64,000 nt of DNA from Pseudomonadota bacterium (GCA_018242365.1 JAFECB010000031.1:1-64000), one strand, 5' to 3'. Positions 16,617-25,872 are shown, numbered from the stretch's first letter. The notes: generated by a model not told the origin, from the letters alone. Translations and numbers: made by a program.

Positions 16617-16823
16617 GAGCGCACCACAGGGGCGCGATGCTGTGTTGCGTTGTAGAAGCACACCGCAGGAGTGCGATGCTGAGTTGCGTTGTGGGAGCAC
16701 ACCGCAGGGGTGCGACTGCAGGTATGCGGATCGCACCCGGATGTGGAATCCTGCAACGGCGTTCGCGCCCCTGCGGTGCGCTCCCACAGAAAAGCATCGC
16801 GCCCCTGCGGTGCGCTCCCACAG
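16613..16823. repeat. Cluster of five REP-type palindromes
   Basis: Three copies in direct orientation (16613-16639, about 16652-16677, about 16690-16713; GTAGGAGCGCACCACAGGGG and variants) and two inverted copies (about 16766-16789 and 16798-16822; GCGCCCCTGCGGTGCGCTCC). This is a compound REP/BIME arrangement filling most of the creC-creD gap. It could terminate or stabilise creBC mRNA. The rest of the gap holds the CreB site. Confidence 0.85.
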
Positions 16824-16838
16824 GCCGGCGGACATCGC

Positions 16839-16854
16839 TTCACACCCACTTCAT
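16839..16854 (+). promoter_or_regulatory. CreB-binding site (cre tag) upstream of creD
   Basis: TTCAC-ACCCAC-TTCAT matches the published CreB recognition tag TTCAC-N6-TTCAC with one mismatch. It is 67 bp upstream of the creD start, where activation of creD by CreB would be expected. creD is the classical CreB target. Confidence 0.65.
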
Positions 16855-16920
16855 CGTCGCGCCATCGTGGCATCGAATGGCACCGCCACGCTGTGCACGT
16901 CTTTCCGATGGAGCAGGGCG

Positions 16921-18291
16921 ATGCGGTTGACGTTCAAGGCGGTGATGGTGGTGGTGCTGACGCTGGCGATCCTGATCCCGCTGCAGATGGTGCGCGGGGT
17001 GATTCAGGACCGGCAGCAGTACCGGGAAGCGGCGGTGCGCGACATCGCCGCCAGCTATGGTGGCCGCCAGGTGCTGGCCGGGCCGGTGCTGGTGGTGCCG
17101 TACGAGGAGCGGGTGACGGAAACCAGCAATGAGGACGATGGCCGTGTGCGCCAGATCGTGCGGCGCAAGCATGGGCAATGGACGTACTTTCCGGAAACCC
17201 TGGCGATGGATGGCGTGCTCAAGCCGGACACGCGCCGCCGCGGGCTGCATCAGGTGCGCGTGTACGAATGGGACGGCAACGCGCAGGCGCGCTTCGACGC
17301 GGTGATCCCGGAGCCTGCCGACGGCGTGCAGCGGACCATCGGCCAGCCGTGGCTGAGCCTCGGCATCGCCGACGTCGGTGGCCTGCGTGGCGCACCGCGT
17401 TTCAGCATCAACGGCGCAGCGGCCACGGTGGTGCAAGGGCTGGGCCATGCCGATGGCTCGGGCGTGCATGTGCGCCTGCCAGCGCCGGTAGCAGGGCAGC
17501 GCCTGCGCCTCGACGTGCGCGCCGACCTGCAGCTGCGTGGCACCGAAACCTTCGCGATGCTGCCACTGGGCAACCAGAATGATCTGCGCCTGCGCTCGAG
17601 CTGGCCGCATCCGGGCTTTTCCGGCATGTCGCCGCAGCAGGATGTCGGTGGCGATGGCTTCCGTGCACGTTGGCAGATCGCCTCGGTGGCGACCAATGCG
17701 CAGCGGCGCTACCAGCAGGAGCCGACCCTGGCATCGGCCGACGGCTTCGCCAATGCGCCACGCGATGGCGGAGATGGCGCGGCCGCGTGGATGCCGCCGG
17801 CGGATACGGTCAGTGTGTCCCTGCTGGATCCGGTCAATCCCTATATGCAGGCGGATCGCGCGACCAAGTACGGCCTGCTGTTCGTGCTGCTGACCTTCAT
17901 CGGGTTCTTCATGTTCGAGCTGATCAAGCAGGTGCGGGTGCATCCGATCCAGTACCTGCTGGTGGGCATGGCGATCGCCATCTTCTTCCTGTTGCTGGTC
18001 AGCCTCAGCGAGCACATCGACTTCGGCCTGTCCTACCTGGTGGCATCGGTCGCCTGCGTGGGCCTGATCGGTGTCTACCTGTCGGCGGTGCTGCGCGGCT
18101 GGCTGCGCGGGCTGGGCTTCGCGGCCATGCTCGGCACCTTGTATGGCGTGCTGTACGGCCTGCTGTTGTCGGAGGACAACGCGCTGGTGCTTGGCTCCGG
18201 CCTGCTGTTCGCGATCCTCGGCGCGATCATGCTCGCGACCCGCAAGGTGGATTGGTACCAGGCAGCCCAACGCGAACCGGAAATTCGCTGA
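16921..18291 (+). CDS. creD: Inner-membrane protein CreD
   Basis: 456 residues from ATG 16921; the open frame upstream runs through REP DNA and is rejected. N-terminal span (VMVVVLTLAILIPLQMV), then a large periplasmic region with the family motif RDIAASYGGRQVLAGPVLVVPY. At least five C-terminal spans lie between about 315 and 440 (KYGLLFVLLTFIGFFMFELI onward). CreD is the membrane protein switched on by CreBC and linked to envelope and beta-lactam responses. The C-terminal KVDWY is typical. Confidence 0.94.
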   Translation: MRLTFKAVMVVVLTLAILIPLQMVRGVIQDRQQYREAAVRDIAASYGGRQVLAGPVLVVPYEERVTETSNEDDGRVRQIVRRKHGQWTYFPETLAMDGVLKPDTRRRGLHQVRVYEWDGNAQARFDAVIPEPADGVQRTIGQPWLSLGIADVGGLRGAPRFSINGAAATVVQGLGHADGSGVHVRLPAPVAGQRLRLDVRADLQLRGTETFAMLPLGNQNDLRLRSSWPHPGFSGMSPQQDVGGDGFRARWQIASVATNAQRRYQQEPTLASADGFANAPRDGGDGAAAWMPPADTVSVSLLDPVNPYMQADRATKYGLLFVLLTFIGFFMFELIKQVRVHPIQYLLVGMAIAIFFLLLVSLSEHIDFGLSYLVASVACVGLIGVYLSAVLRGWLRGLGFAAMLGTLYGVLYGLLLSEDNALVLGSGLLFAILGAIMLATRKVDWYQAAQREPEIR

Positions 18292-18372
18292 GGGCGGTTG
18301 GGCTTCGCTGAAGCGGCGGGCTGAGGAGGTGCTCGCCGCTCCCAGCGCCTGACGCGAACCGGAAATTCGCTG
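18271..18372 (+). repeat. 20-bp direct repeat spanning the creD 3' end
   Basis: The 20-bp sequence at 18271-18290, which encodes the last residues of CreD, recurs exactly at 18353-18372. Both are followed by related GGCGG-rich DNA. It looks like a small duplication in the 197-bp gap before the peptidase gene, which otherwise holds nothing I can name. Confidence 0.6.
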
Positions 18373-18488
18373 CAGGCAAAGGCGGCGGACTGCGCGAGCA
18401 GCCGTCGCCATTTCCATGACCGATGGCCCAGTCGCTGCGCAGGCAAGCTCGATAGACTGGCCTGCGATCAATCAAGCCGGGGATTTCG

Positions 18489-20087
18489 ATGAAGCATCTG
18501 CTGTGGACGGCCGCGCTGCTGACCGCGGGCGTGGCGGGCCTGCACAACGCGTCGGCGCAGGAGCGCGTCGATCTGGACATGACTGCACGCATCCGCGCCG
18601 AGGCGCTGCATCACTCGCAGGTGATGGCCACCTTGAGCCATCTGACCGACAAGATCGGGCCGCGCCTGACCCTGTCGCCGTCGATGGCCGAGGCCAACCG
18701 CTGGACCCGCCAGCAGTTCGGCGAGTGGGGGCTCTCGAATGTCCACGATGAATCGGTGGACGACCTCGGTCGCGGTTGGGTGTTCAGCGATGTGCAGGTC
18801 GAGATGCTCACGCCGCGGGCGATGCCGCTGCATGCGTTGCCGAAGGCGTGGACGCCGGGGACCAGTGGCACGGTCGAAGGTGACGCGATCTTCGTCAAGC
18901 TGGAATCGAAGGCCGACCTGCAGGAATGGAAAGGCAAACTGCGTGGCAAGATCGTGTTCGTCGATGACGCGCGCGCCTACAAGCCCAGCGACAAGGTCGA
19001 TTTCCAGCGTTATACCGATTCGCAGTTGGACGAGATGCTGAGCTTCCCGATGCCGAAGGACCGCGGCTTCGACCCGGCGATGATGGCGCGCTTCCGCGCC
19101 CGCATGGAGATGGCACCGCTGGTGAATCAATTCCTCGCCGATGAAGGCGTGCTGGCCACGGTGTCGATCAGCAGTTCCAACGACGGCATCCTGCGGGTGT
19201 CCGGTGGCGGCTCGCGCAAGGCCGGTGAATCGGTCGGCGTGCCCGCGCTGGTGATGGCCGCAGAACAGTACAACACGGTGATGCGCGCGCTGAAAGACAA
19301 GCAGGCGGTACGGATGCGAGTGCGGGTGGATGCGCAGTTCACCGATGCCGCCAACCAACCCGGTTACAACACCATCGCCGAGATTCCCGGTACCGGCCCG
19401 CAGCGCAACGAGATCGTGATGCTGGGCGCGCACATGGATTCCTGGCATGCCGGTTCCGGCGCCAACGACAACGGCGCCGGCGTGGCGGTGATGATGGAGG
19501 CGATGCGCATCCTCAAGGCCATCGGTGCGCGCCCCAACCGCACCATCCGAGTCGCGCTCTGGACTGGCGAAGAACAGGGCCTGATCGGCTCGCAGGACTA
19601 TGTCGCCCGCCACGTCGCGCACTTCCCGGAACCCACCGATCCGGAACAGAAGGCGATCCCGGCGTTCTTCCGTCAAAACAAGGGCCGGCCGATCCCGGGG
19701 CCGGAATTCGAACGCATCGCGGCGTACTACAACCTCGACAACGGCAGCGGCAGGATCCGCGGCATCTACGCGCAGGAGAACCTGGCCGTCGCGCCGATCT
19801 TCGAGGAATGGCTGCGCCCCTGGCATGACCTCGGGGCCACCATCGTCACCCAGCAGAACACCGGCAGCACCGACCACATCAGCTTCGATGCGGTCGGTGT
19901 GCCCGGCTTCCAGTTCGTGCAGGATCCGCTGGACTACTTCACCCACGTCCATCACAGCGATCTGGATACGTTCGACCATGCCGTGGAGGACGACCTGAAG
20001 CAGGCCGCCGCCATCGTCGCCGCGTTCGCCTACAACACCGCGATGCGACCACAGCGGTTGCCGCGCAAGCCGCAGGCGGCCAACTGA
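18489..20087 (+). CDS. Secreted M28-family zinc aminopeptidase
   Basis: 532 residues. A signal peptide (MKHLLWTAALLTAGVAGLHNASA) sends it out of the cytoplasm. A protease-associated (PA) domain lies at about 110-280. The M28 catalytic domain carries the co-catalytic zinc ligands in GAHMDSWHAGSGANDNGAG, the catalytic Glu pair in LWTGEEQGLIGSQ, a further acidic ligand in YYNLDNGSG, and the last His in HVHHSDLDTFD. All are present, so it should be active as an exported aminopeptidase or carboxypeptidase. It ends at a terminator shared with ppx. Confidence 0.92.
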   Translation: MKHLLWTAALLTAGVAGLHNASAQERVDLDMTARIRAEALHHSQVMATLSHLTDKIGPRLTLSPSMAEANRWTRQQFGEWGLSNVHDESVDDLGRGWVFSDVQVEMLTPRAMPLHALPKAWTPGTSGTVEGDAIFVKLESKADLQEWKGKLRGKIVFVDDARAYKPSDKVDFQRYTDSQLDEMLSFPMPKDRGFDPAMMARFRARMEMAPLVNQFLADEGVLATVSISSSNDGILRVSGGGSRKAGESVGVPALVMAAEQYNTVMRALKDKQAVRMRVRVDAQFTDAANQPGYNTIAEIPGTGPQRNEIVMLGAHMDSWHAGSGANDNGAGVAVMMEAMRILKAIGARPNRTIRVALWTGEEQGLIGSQDYVARHVAHFPEPTDPEQKAIPAFFRQNKGRPIPGPEFERIAAYYNLDNGSGRIRGIYAQENLAVAPIFEEWLRPWHDLGATIVTQQNTGSTDHISFDAVGVPGFQFVQDPLDYFTHVHHSDLDTFDHAVEDDLKQAAAIVAAFAYNTAMRPQRLPRKPQAAN

Positions 20088-20111
20088 GGTCTTGATTCGA
20101 GCCAGGGTGCA

Positions 20112-20146
20112 CGAAAGGCCGGCGTCTGCGTCGGCCTTTCGTTTTT
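20112..20146. terminator. Bidirectional rho-independent terminator
   Basis: CGAAAGGCCG and CGGCCTTTCG form a 10-bp stem followed by TTTTT, placed between the convergent peptidase and ppx genes. Confidence 0.85.
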
Positions 20147-20160
20147 CGAGTCCATCGAAA

Positions 20161-21678
20161 TCAGTCGATCACCAGCTTCAAGCGCACGCCCAGGCCCGAC
20201 ATGTCCTCGCATTCGGTATCGAGGTCGGCGCGCAGCAGCGGATGCGACTGCAACCAGCGGCCATCCACGCGGAAGATGAGCGCTTCGCCGTCCGCACGCA
20301 ATTGCAGGCCGGGCGGAATCGCATCACCCCGCGCGCGATGCAGCAGTGCCGCGAGGCGCAACAAGGCCGCGCTGTGCCGGGCATGCGCCAACAGGCGATC
20401 CGGGATCATCTCGAAGGCGTTGCGCGGCACGCTGCGGCGATGGCAGCGCACCAGTGCGGCGAGGTAATTCTGGCCCTGCTGCGAGAAGCCGGCGATGTCC
20501 GAGTTCTGCAGCAGGTAGGCACCGTGGCGGTGGTAGCCGCTATGCGCGATGGCGAGGCCAAGTTCGTGCAGGCGCGCGGCCCAGGCCAGCAGCCGGCGTG
20601 CGTCCGCGTCCAGCTGCCATTCGCTCGCGACCTGGTCGAACAGCCGCAGCGCGGTGGCTTCGACCCGCTGCGCTTGCGCCAGGTCCGCACCGTAACGCTG
20701 CATCAGCGCGGCGACCGAGGACAGGCGGGGATCATCCTCGCCGCCACGGCCGAGCAGGTCATGCAGCACGCCTTCGCGCAGGGCGGCGGCGCTGACTTGC
20801 ATGCGCTGCAGGTCCAGCGCATTGAACGCGGCTTCGAGGATCAGCACGCCACCGGCGATGATCGGGCGACGGTCGTCGGACAGGCCGGGCAGGTCGATCG
20901 CATCGACGTGGCCGCAGGCGAGCAGGCGCTCGCGTACCACCGGCAATGCCGCAGCGGTCACGGCGCCCTTGCTCAGGCGCAGCTTCGCGCAGATTTCGCC
21001 GATGGCCTTGTTGGTGCCGGAGGAACCGATCGCTTCGCTCCATCCCAGCCTGCGATAGGTGGCCGCGAACTGCTGGAACTCGGCCGCGATCTCGGTCCGT
21101 GCTGCCTGCCAGCGCCGCGCGCTGAGCCGGCCATCCGGGAAGAAACGGCGCGTGCTCGCGATGCAGCCCACCTGCAGGCTCTCGCGTTCCAGCGGCTGCA
21201 TGCCACTGCCGATGATGCATTCGGTGGAGCCGCCGCCGATATCGATCACCAGGCGTTTCTGTCCGCGTCGAGGTGGCTGCTCGTGGGCGACGCCCAGGTA
21301 GATCAGGCGTGCCTCTTCGCGGCCGGAGATGACGTCGATGGCGTGTCCCAGCGCGCGTTCGGCCGGAATCAGGAAGGTTTCCGGGCTGCGCAATTGGCGC
21401 ACCGCGTGGGTGGCGACTGCACGGATGTGGCGTGGCGGCAACTCGGCGATGCGTTGGCCGAAGCGGGCGAGGCAGGCGATGGCGCGCGCCTGCACCTCGG
21501 CTGCCAAGCGACCGTTGCGATCCAGGCCTTCGGCCAGGCGCACGGTTTCGCGCAGACGATCGACGACGCGCAACTGGCCGAGCACGCGTTGCGCCACCAC
21601 CATGTGGAAGCTGTTGGAGCCGAGATCGACGGCGGCCAGCAAGTCGCCATCGTGCAAGGCGTCCGGCGGCAGGCTCAT
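20161..21678 (-). CDS. ppx: Exopolyphosphatase Ppx
   Basis: 505 residues from ATG 21678, which overlaps the ppk1 stop by 4 bp (ATGA). Ppx removes terminal phosphates from polyphosphate; related GppA acts on pppGpp. Actin-like ATPase-fold motifs are present: AAVDLGSNSFHMVVA at the N-terminus and DIGGGSTECI. The C-terminal HD-like region contains RLHELGLAIAHSGYHRHGAYL. Overlap with ppk1 implies coupled translation of polyphosphate synthesis and breakdown enzymes. Confidence 0.95.
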   Translation of the reverse strand: MSLPPDALHDGDLLAAVDLGSNSFHMVVAQRVLGQLRVVDRLRETVRLAEGLDRNGRLAAEVQARAIACLARFGQRIAELPPRHIRAVATHAVRQLRSPETFLIPAERALGHAIDVISGREEARLIYLGVAHEQPPRRGQKRLVIDIGGGSTECIIGSGMQPLERESLQVGCIASTRRFFPDGRLSARRWQAARTEIAAEFQQFAATYRRLGWSEAIGSSGTNKAIGEICAKLRLSKGAVTAAALPVVRERLLACGHVDAIDLPGLSDDRRPIIAGGVLILEAAFNALDLQRMQVSAAALREGVLHDLLGRGGEDDPRLSSVAALMQRYGADLAQAQRVEATALRLFDQVASEWQLDADARRLLAWAARLHELGLAIAHSGYHRHGAYLLQNSDIAGFSQQGQNYLAALVRCHRRSVPRNAFEMIPDRLLAHARHSAALLRLAALLHRARGDAIPPGLQLRADGEALIFRVDGRWLQSHPLLRADLDTECEDMSGLGVRLKLVID

Positions 21679-23750
21679 CGGCTGATCGCCTCCAACCGCG
21701 CGGCTTGTGCCGAGTACGCGGCCTCGCCATCGCCGGCTTGCGCGCGTGCGTACTGGCCATCGGGCTGCAACAGCCAGGCGTCGTGATTGTCGGCCAGATA
21801 GTCGAGCAGGCCTTCCTGCAGCACGCGTTGGGCCAATCCAGGATCGAGAATCGGGAAGGCGACTTCCACCCGTCGCAACAGATTGCGCTCCAGCCAGTCG
21901 GCGGAGGAACAGAACAGCTCCGGCGTGCCGTCGTTTCCGAACCACCAGATCCGATGGTGTTCGAGCAGGCGGCCGATGATCGAGCGCACCCGGATCGATT
22001 CCGACACGCCGGGAATACCAGGCCGCAGCACGCAGGCACCGCGCACGATCAGATCGACCTGCACGCCGGCCTGCGCCGCCTCATACAGCGCACGCACGAC
22101 CTGCGGCTCGTTGATCGCGTTCATCTTGGCGATGAGCCGCGCCGGTTGGCCTTGTCTTGCGTGCTCGGCCTCGCGCGCAATGCGCTCCAGCACACCGCGA
22201 TGCAAGGTAAACGGCGACTCCAGCAAGCGACTGAGCTTCAGCGGCGCCGACAGGCCGGACAGTTGCTGGAAGATCAGGTGGACGTCGTTGCCGATGTCGG
22301 GATTGGCGGTCATCAGCCCGAAATCGGTGTAGGCGCGTGCGGTATCGCTGTGGTAGTTGCCGGTCGACAAGTGCACGTAGCGGCGCAATATCTCGTCCTC
22401 GCGCCGCACCACCAGCAGCATCTTGGCATGCGCCTTGTGCCCGACCACGCCGTAGACCACCTGCACGCCGGCGTCCTGCAGACGATCGGCCAGGCGCAGG
22501 TTGGCTTCCTCGTCGAAGCGCGCGCGCAGTTCCACCACCACGGTGACGTCCTTGCCATTGCGCGCGGCGCGGACCAGGTGATCGACGATCGGCGAGTCGC
22601 GGGTGGTGCGGTATAGCGTCTGCTTGATCGCCAGCACGTCGGGATCGTCGGCGGCCTGGCGCACCAGCTCCAGCACCGGCGCGAAGCTGTCGCCCGGGTG
22701 GTGCAGCAGCAGGTCGCCCGTGCGCAGGCGTTCGAACATGGCATCGACGCCGGCCGGGATGCGCGGCTGGAACGGCGGGAACTTGAGGTCGGGGCGATCC
22801 ACCATGCGGTAGAGCTGGGCGGCGCGATTGAGGTTGACCGGGCCGTGGATGCGATAGAGGGCGCTGCCCGGCAATTCGAAGTTCGCCAGCAGCATGTCCA
22901 CCACCGCATCCGGGCAGGTGGCGTCGATCTCCAGCCGTTCCGCGCGCAGGTAACCGCGGCCCTGCAATTCGTCGCGCAGTGCCAGCGCGAGGTTGTCGAC
23001 ATCGTCCTCATCGACGATGAGTTCGGAATTGCGGGTGACCCGGAACTGGTAGGCACCGCGCACGCACATTCCCGGGAACAGCGCCTGGGCGAAGGTCGAC
23101 AGCACCGTGCTCAGGAACACGAACTGGTGGCGCGGGGTGTCGCCGGGCTCGAACTCGGGCAGGCGGATGATCCGCGGCAACGAGCGCGGGGCGCGCACGA
23201 TGGCCAGATGCCCTTCGCGGCCGAAGGCATCGCGCCCTTCGACCACCACCACCACGTTCAAGGACTTGTTGAGGATCTTCGGGAACGGATGTGCCGGGTC
23301 CAGCGCCAGTGGCGACAACACTGGCATGATCTCGGTGTGGAAGTACTCGCGCAGCCACTCCGATTGCTGTTGCGTCCACTCGCGGCTTTCCAGCAGGTGG
23401 ATGCCCTGCGCGGCCAATTCGGGTTTGAGCGAATCATAGAAGCAGTGGTATTGGCCATCGACGAGTTCGGCGGCGCGTGCGTGGATGCGTTCCAGCAAGG
23501 CCGCCGGTGGGATGCCATCGATGCCTGCGGGGCGGCCGAGTTCGGCTGCCTGGCGCACGCTGGCGCAACGGATCTCGAAGAATTCGTCGAGGTTGGTGCA
23601 GGAGATGCACAGGTAGCGCAGGCGTTCCAGCAGCGGCAGTCGGGCGTCGCGCGCCTGTTCCAGCACGCGCAGGTTGAAGTCGATCTGCCCCAGTTCGCGA
23701 TTGGCGTACAGGGTGGGATCGTCCAGCGCGATGGCGAAGGTGTCGGTCAT
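21675..23750 (-). CDS. ppk1: Polyphosphate kinase PPK1
   Basis: 691 residues, full length. PPK1 makes inorganic polyphosphate from ATP. N-terminal domain begins NRELGQIDFNLRVLEQA; the phosphorylated catalytic His is in GHKAHAKMLLVVRRED, with the PLD-like second motif in LFCSSADWLERNLLRRVE. It overlaps phoR by 4 bp upstream and ppx by 4 bp downstream, so phoR-ppk1-ppx are translationally linked and probably part of one Pho-controlled operon. Confidence 0.97.
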   Translation of the reverse strand: MTDTFAIALDDPTLYANRELGQIDFNLRVLEQARDARLPLLERLRYLCISCTNLDEFFEIRCASVRQAAELGRPAGIDGIPPAALLERIHARAAELVDGQYHCFYDSLKPELAAQGIHLLESREWTQQQSEWLREYFHTEIMPVLSPLALDPAHPFPKILNKSLNVVVVVEGRDAFGREGHLAIVRAPRSLPRIIRLPEFEPGDTPRHQFVFLSTVLSTFAQALFPGMCVRGAYQFRVTRNSELIVDEDDVDNLALALRDELQGRGYLRAERLEIDATCPDAVVDMLLANFELPGSALYRIHGPVNLNRAAQLYRMVDRPDLKFPPFQPRIPAGVDAMFERLRTGDLLLHHPGDSFAPVLELVRQAADDPDVLAIKQTLYRTTRDSPIVDHLVRAARNGKDVTVVVELRARFDEEANLRLADRLQDAGVQVVYGVVGHKAHAKMLLVVRREDEILRRYVHLSTGNYHSDTARAYTDFGLMTANPDIGNDVHLIFQQLSGLSAPLKLSRLLESPFTLHRGVLERIAREAEHARQGQPARLIAKMNAINEPQVVRALYEAAQAGVQVDLIVRGACVLRPGIPGVSESIRVRSIIGRLLEHHRIWWFGNDGTPELFCSSADWLERNLLRRVEVAFPILDPGLAQRVLQEGLLDYLADNHDAWLLQPDGQYARAQAGDGEAAYSAQAARLEAISR

Positions 23751-25081
23751 GGCGGGGCTATTGTGACGGGCGCGGCGGCGTCGCGTGGCAGGATGCGTGC
23801 ACGCGGAAATCGGCAGCGGAAGCGGCTGCCCGCGCCCAGCGTGCTTTCGATATCGAGGGTGGCGTCGTGCAGGCCGAGTACGTGCTTGACGATCGCAAGG
23901 CCCAGCCCGGTGCCACCGGTGTCGCGGGAACGACTGGTGGAGACGCGGTAGAAGCGTTCGGTCAGGCGTGGCAAGTGTTCGGGCGGGATGCCGACGCCGG
24001 TGTCGCGCACCGTCAGGCTGGTGCCGCCATCGGCGTCGCCGAGGAACTGCACGACGATCTCGCCGCCATCGGGTGAATAGCGCACCGCATTGCTGAGCAG
24101 GTTGGAAAATGCACTGTGCAGGTCACGGCTGGAGCCGCGCAGGTCGATGCCCGCGGAATCCTCCACGACGATGCGGTGGCGGCCGCCGCTGAGCGCCTCG
24201 GCTTCGCGCGCGAGACTGGCGAGCATCGGCTGCATGGCCACGCGCTCCTCCGGCAATTCGTCGCGCGCATCCAGCCGCGACAGGGTGAGCAGGTCCTCGA
24301 CCAGCCGGGTCATCCGCTGCGACTGCTGGCGCATTTCCGCCAGCAGGGTGGCCCATTCCGGATTGTCATCGGCATCCAGCATCTCCAGATAGCCATGGAT
24401 GACGGTCAGTGGCGTGCGCAATTCGTGCGAGACATTGGCGACGAAATCCCGCCGCATGTGTTCCAGCCGCAACAGCCGGCTGACATCGCGCGCCAGCAGC
24501 AGCCACAGGTCTTCCGAATAGGGCAGCAGGCGCAGGCTCAAGCGACGTTGCGGATCCACCGGCGATGCGACGTCTTCCATCGGCTCGGCATTGCGGCCGG
24601 CGGCCAGCCAGTGCGCCATCGGCAAGGTCGGCAGCGCGCTGGCGATCGAGGCGTCGTGGTGGCGCGGGTAGTGCAGGCCGAGCAGGGGCGTCGCGGCTTC
24701 GTTGAACCACAGGATGCGCTGGCTGTTGCGTTCGACCAGCACCACCGCATCGGGCAGCGCGGTGGCAACGGCGCGATAGGCGCGCAACATGGCGAGCAGC
24801 CGGCGCTTGCGGGTGCGCATTTCGGTCTGGCTGCGGTACAGCAGGGTATCGAGTTGGTTCCATGCGCCGGAGCTATCGCCGGGCAGCAGTCGCTGGCGCG
24901 CCGCCAATCGTTGCAGGACGCGTTGCAACCGCCAGTAGTGGAAGCCGACCACGGCGAGCGAGGCCAGCGCCAATCCCGGCCATGGCCGGCCGATGGCAAA
25001 ACCCATCCCCAGCCCCACCGCCAGCACCAGCGCAAGCTGGGCGAGGGTGCGGAGCCAGGCCGTGTGGATGGATGAGGGCAT
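23747..25081 (-). CDS. phoR: Phosphate-regulon sensor kinase PhoR
   Basis: 444 residues. Two N-terminal membrane helices (LRTLAQLALVLAVGLGMGF and GLALASLAVVGFHYW) are followed by a short linker and a PAS domain (about 105-205). Then come the HisKA box (NVSHELRTPLTVIHGYLEML, catalytic His) and HATPase (NLLSNAVRYSP; DTGVGIPPEHLPRLTERFYR; GGTGLGLAIVKHV). The periplasmic part is minimal, as is typical of PhoR, which senses phosphate through the Pst-PhoU complex. The partner phoB lies 47 bp upstream. Confidence 0.96.
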   Translation of the reverse strand: MPSSIHTAWLRTLAQLALVLAVGLGMGFAIGRPWPGLALASLAVVGFHYWRLQRVLQRLAARQRLLPGDSSGAWNQLDTLLYRSQTEMRTRKRRLLAMLRAYRAVATALPDAVVLVERNSQRILWFNEAATPLLGLHYPRHHDASIASALPTLPMAHWLAAGRNAEPMEDVASPVDPQRRLSLRLLPYSEDLWLLLARDVSRLLRLEHMRRDFVANVSHELRTPLTVIHGYLEMLDADDNPEWATLLAEMRQQSQRMTRLVEDLLTLSRLDARDELPEERVAMQPMLASLAREAEALSGGRHRIVVEDSAGIDLRGSSRDLHSAFSNLLSNAVRYSPDGGEIVVQFLGDADGGTSLTVRDTGVGIPPEHLPRLTERFYRVSTSRSRDTGGTGLGLAIVKHVLGLHDATLDIESTLGAGSRFRCRFPRARILPRDAAAPVTIAPP

Positions 25082-25128
25082 CGCGGGAGTCTATTGCAAG
25101 GCGGTGCGATCCGGTCCGTCGCGTCCGC

Positions 25129-25830
25129 TCACGTCGCTCCGGAGAACCGATAACCCGCGCCGCGCACGGTCTGCACCATGGCATCGAGGCCATGCGGTTC
25201 CAGCGTCTTGCGCAAGCGGCGGATGTGCACGTCGACCGTGCGCTCTTCCACGTACACGCTGCCGCCCCAGACCTGGTCGAGCAATTGCGCGCGGGTCTGC
25301 ACGCGATCAGCGTGGGTCATGAAGTAATGCAGCAAGCGGTATTCAGTGGGGCCCATCGGGATCGGCTGCGGCGTGCCGTCGATCGTCGCGAACACCCGAT
25401 GCGCCGCGCCATCGATGGCCAATGCGCCGATCTTCACGCTGCCGTCGTCGTCATCGTCGCGCGAACGCCGTAGCACCGCACGAATACGGGCAAGCAGCTC
25501 GCGGGTGGAAAACGGTTTGACCACGTAATCGTCCACGCCCGCTTCCAGCCCGCTGACGCGATCATTTTCCTCGCCGCGCGCGGTCAGCATGATGATGGGA
25601 ATGTCGCGGGTGAGGGCATCGCGACGCCAGCGTCGTGCCAGCTCCAGCCCGCTGCCACCGGGCAGCATCCAGTCCAGCAGGATCAGGTCGGGAATGCGCT
25701 CGGCAATGCGCACCTGGGCTTCGCGGGCATCACCGGCAAGCAGCGGCGCGAAATCACCCTTGCGCAAGGCATAGGCCAGCATGTCGCGGATGGCGGGCTC
25801 GTCTTCGACGACCAGGATGTGCTTCTGCAT
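25129..25830 (-). CDS. phoB: Phosphate-regulon response regulator PhoB
   Basis: 233 residues. Receiver domain with acidic pair EDE (residues 8-10), phosphoacceptor Asp in LILLDWMLPGGSG and Lys in YVVKPFST. The C-terminal winged helix carries the PhoB recognition helix EERTVDVHIRRLRKTLEPHG. It activates genes behind Pho boxes in phosphate starvation. A triple Pho-box array begins 11 bp upstream of its own start codon, so self-activation is likely. Confidence 0.97.
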   Translation of the reverse strand: MQKHILVVEDEPAIRDMLAYALRKGDFAPLLAGDAREAQVRIAERIPDLILLDWMLPGGSGLELARRWRRDALTRDIPIIMLTARGEENDRVSGLEAGVDDYVVKPFSTRELLARIRAVLRRSRDDDDDGSVKIGALAIDGAAHRVFATIDGTPQPIPMGPTEYRLLHYFMTHADRVQTRAQLLDQVWGGSVYVEERTVDVHIRRLRKTLEPHGLDAMVQTVRGAGYRFSGAT

Positions 25831-25841
25831 GCCGCCATTAC

Positions 25842-25871
25842 ACGACGGTTTGGTGACAGTTTGGTGACGGT
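25842..25871 (-). promoter_or_regulatory. Pho box, three tandem 11-bp units
   Basis: On the minus strand, CCGTCACCAAA, CTGTCACCAAA and CCGTCGTGTAA follow one another at exact 11-bp spacing. Each is a 7-bp PhoB half-site (consensus CTGTCAT) plus a 4-bp AT-richer spacer. The array lies between phoB and the stop codon of the M48 protease gene, directly upstream of phoB. Confidence 0.85.
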
Positions 25872-25872
25872 A

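Noticed and set aside
16840..18471. A 543-codon minus-strand frame opposite creD
   Set aside because: Shadow of creD; composition is typical of antisense GC-rich DNA and there is no ribosome-binding site.
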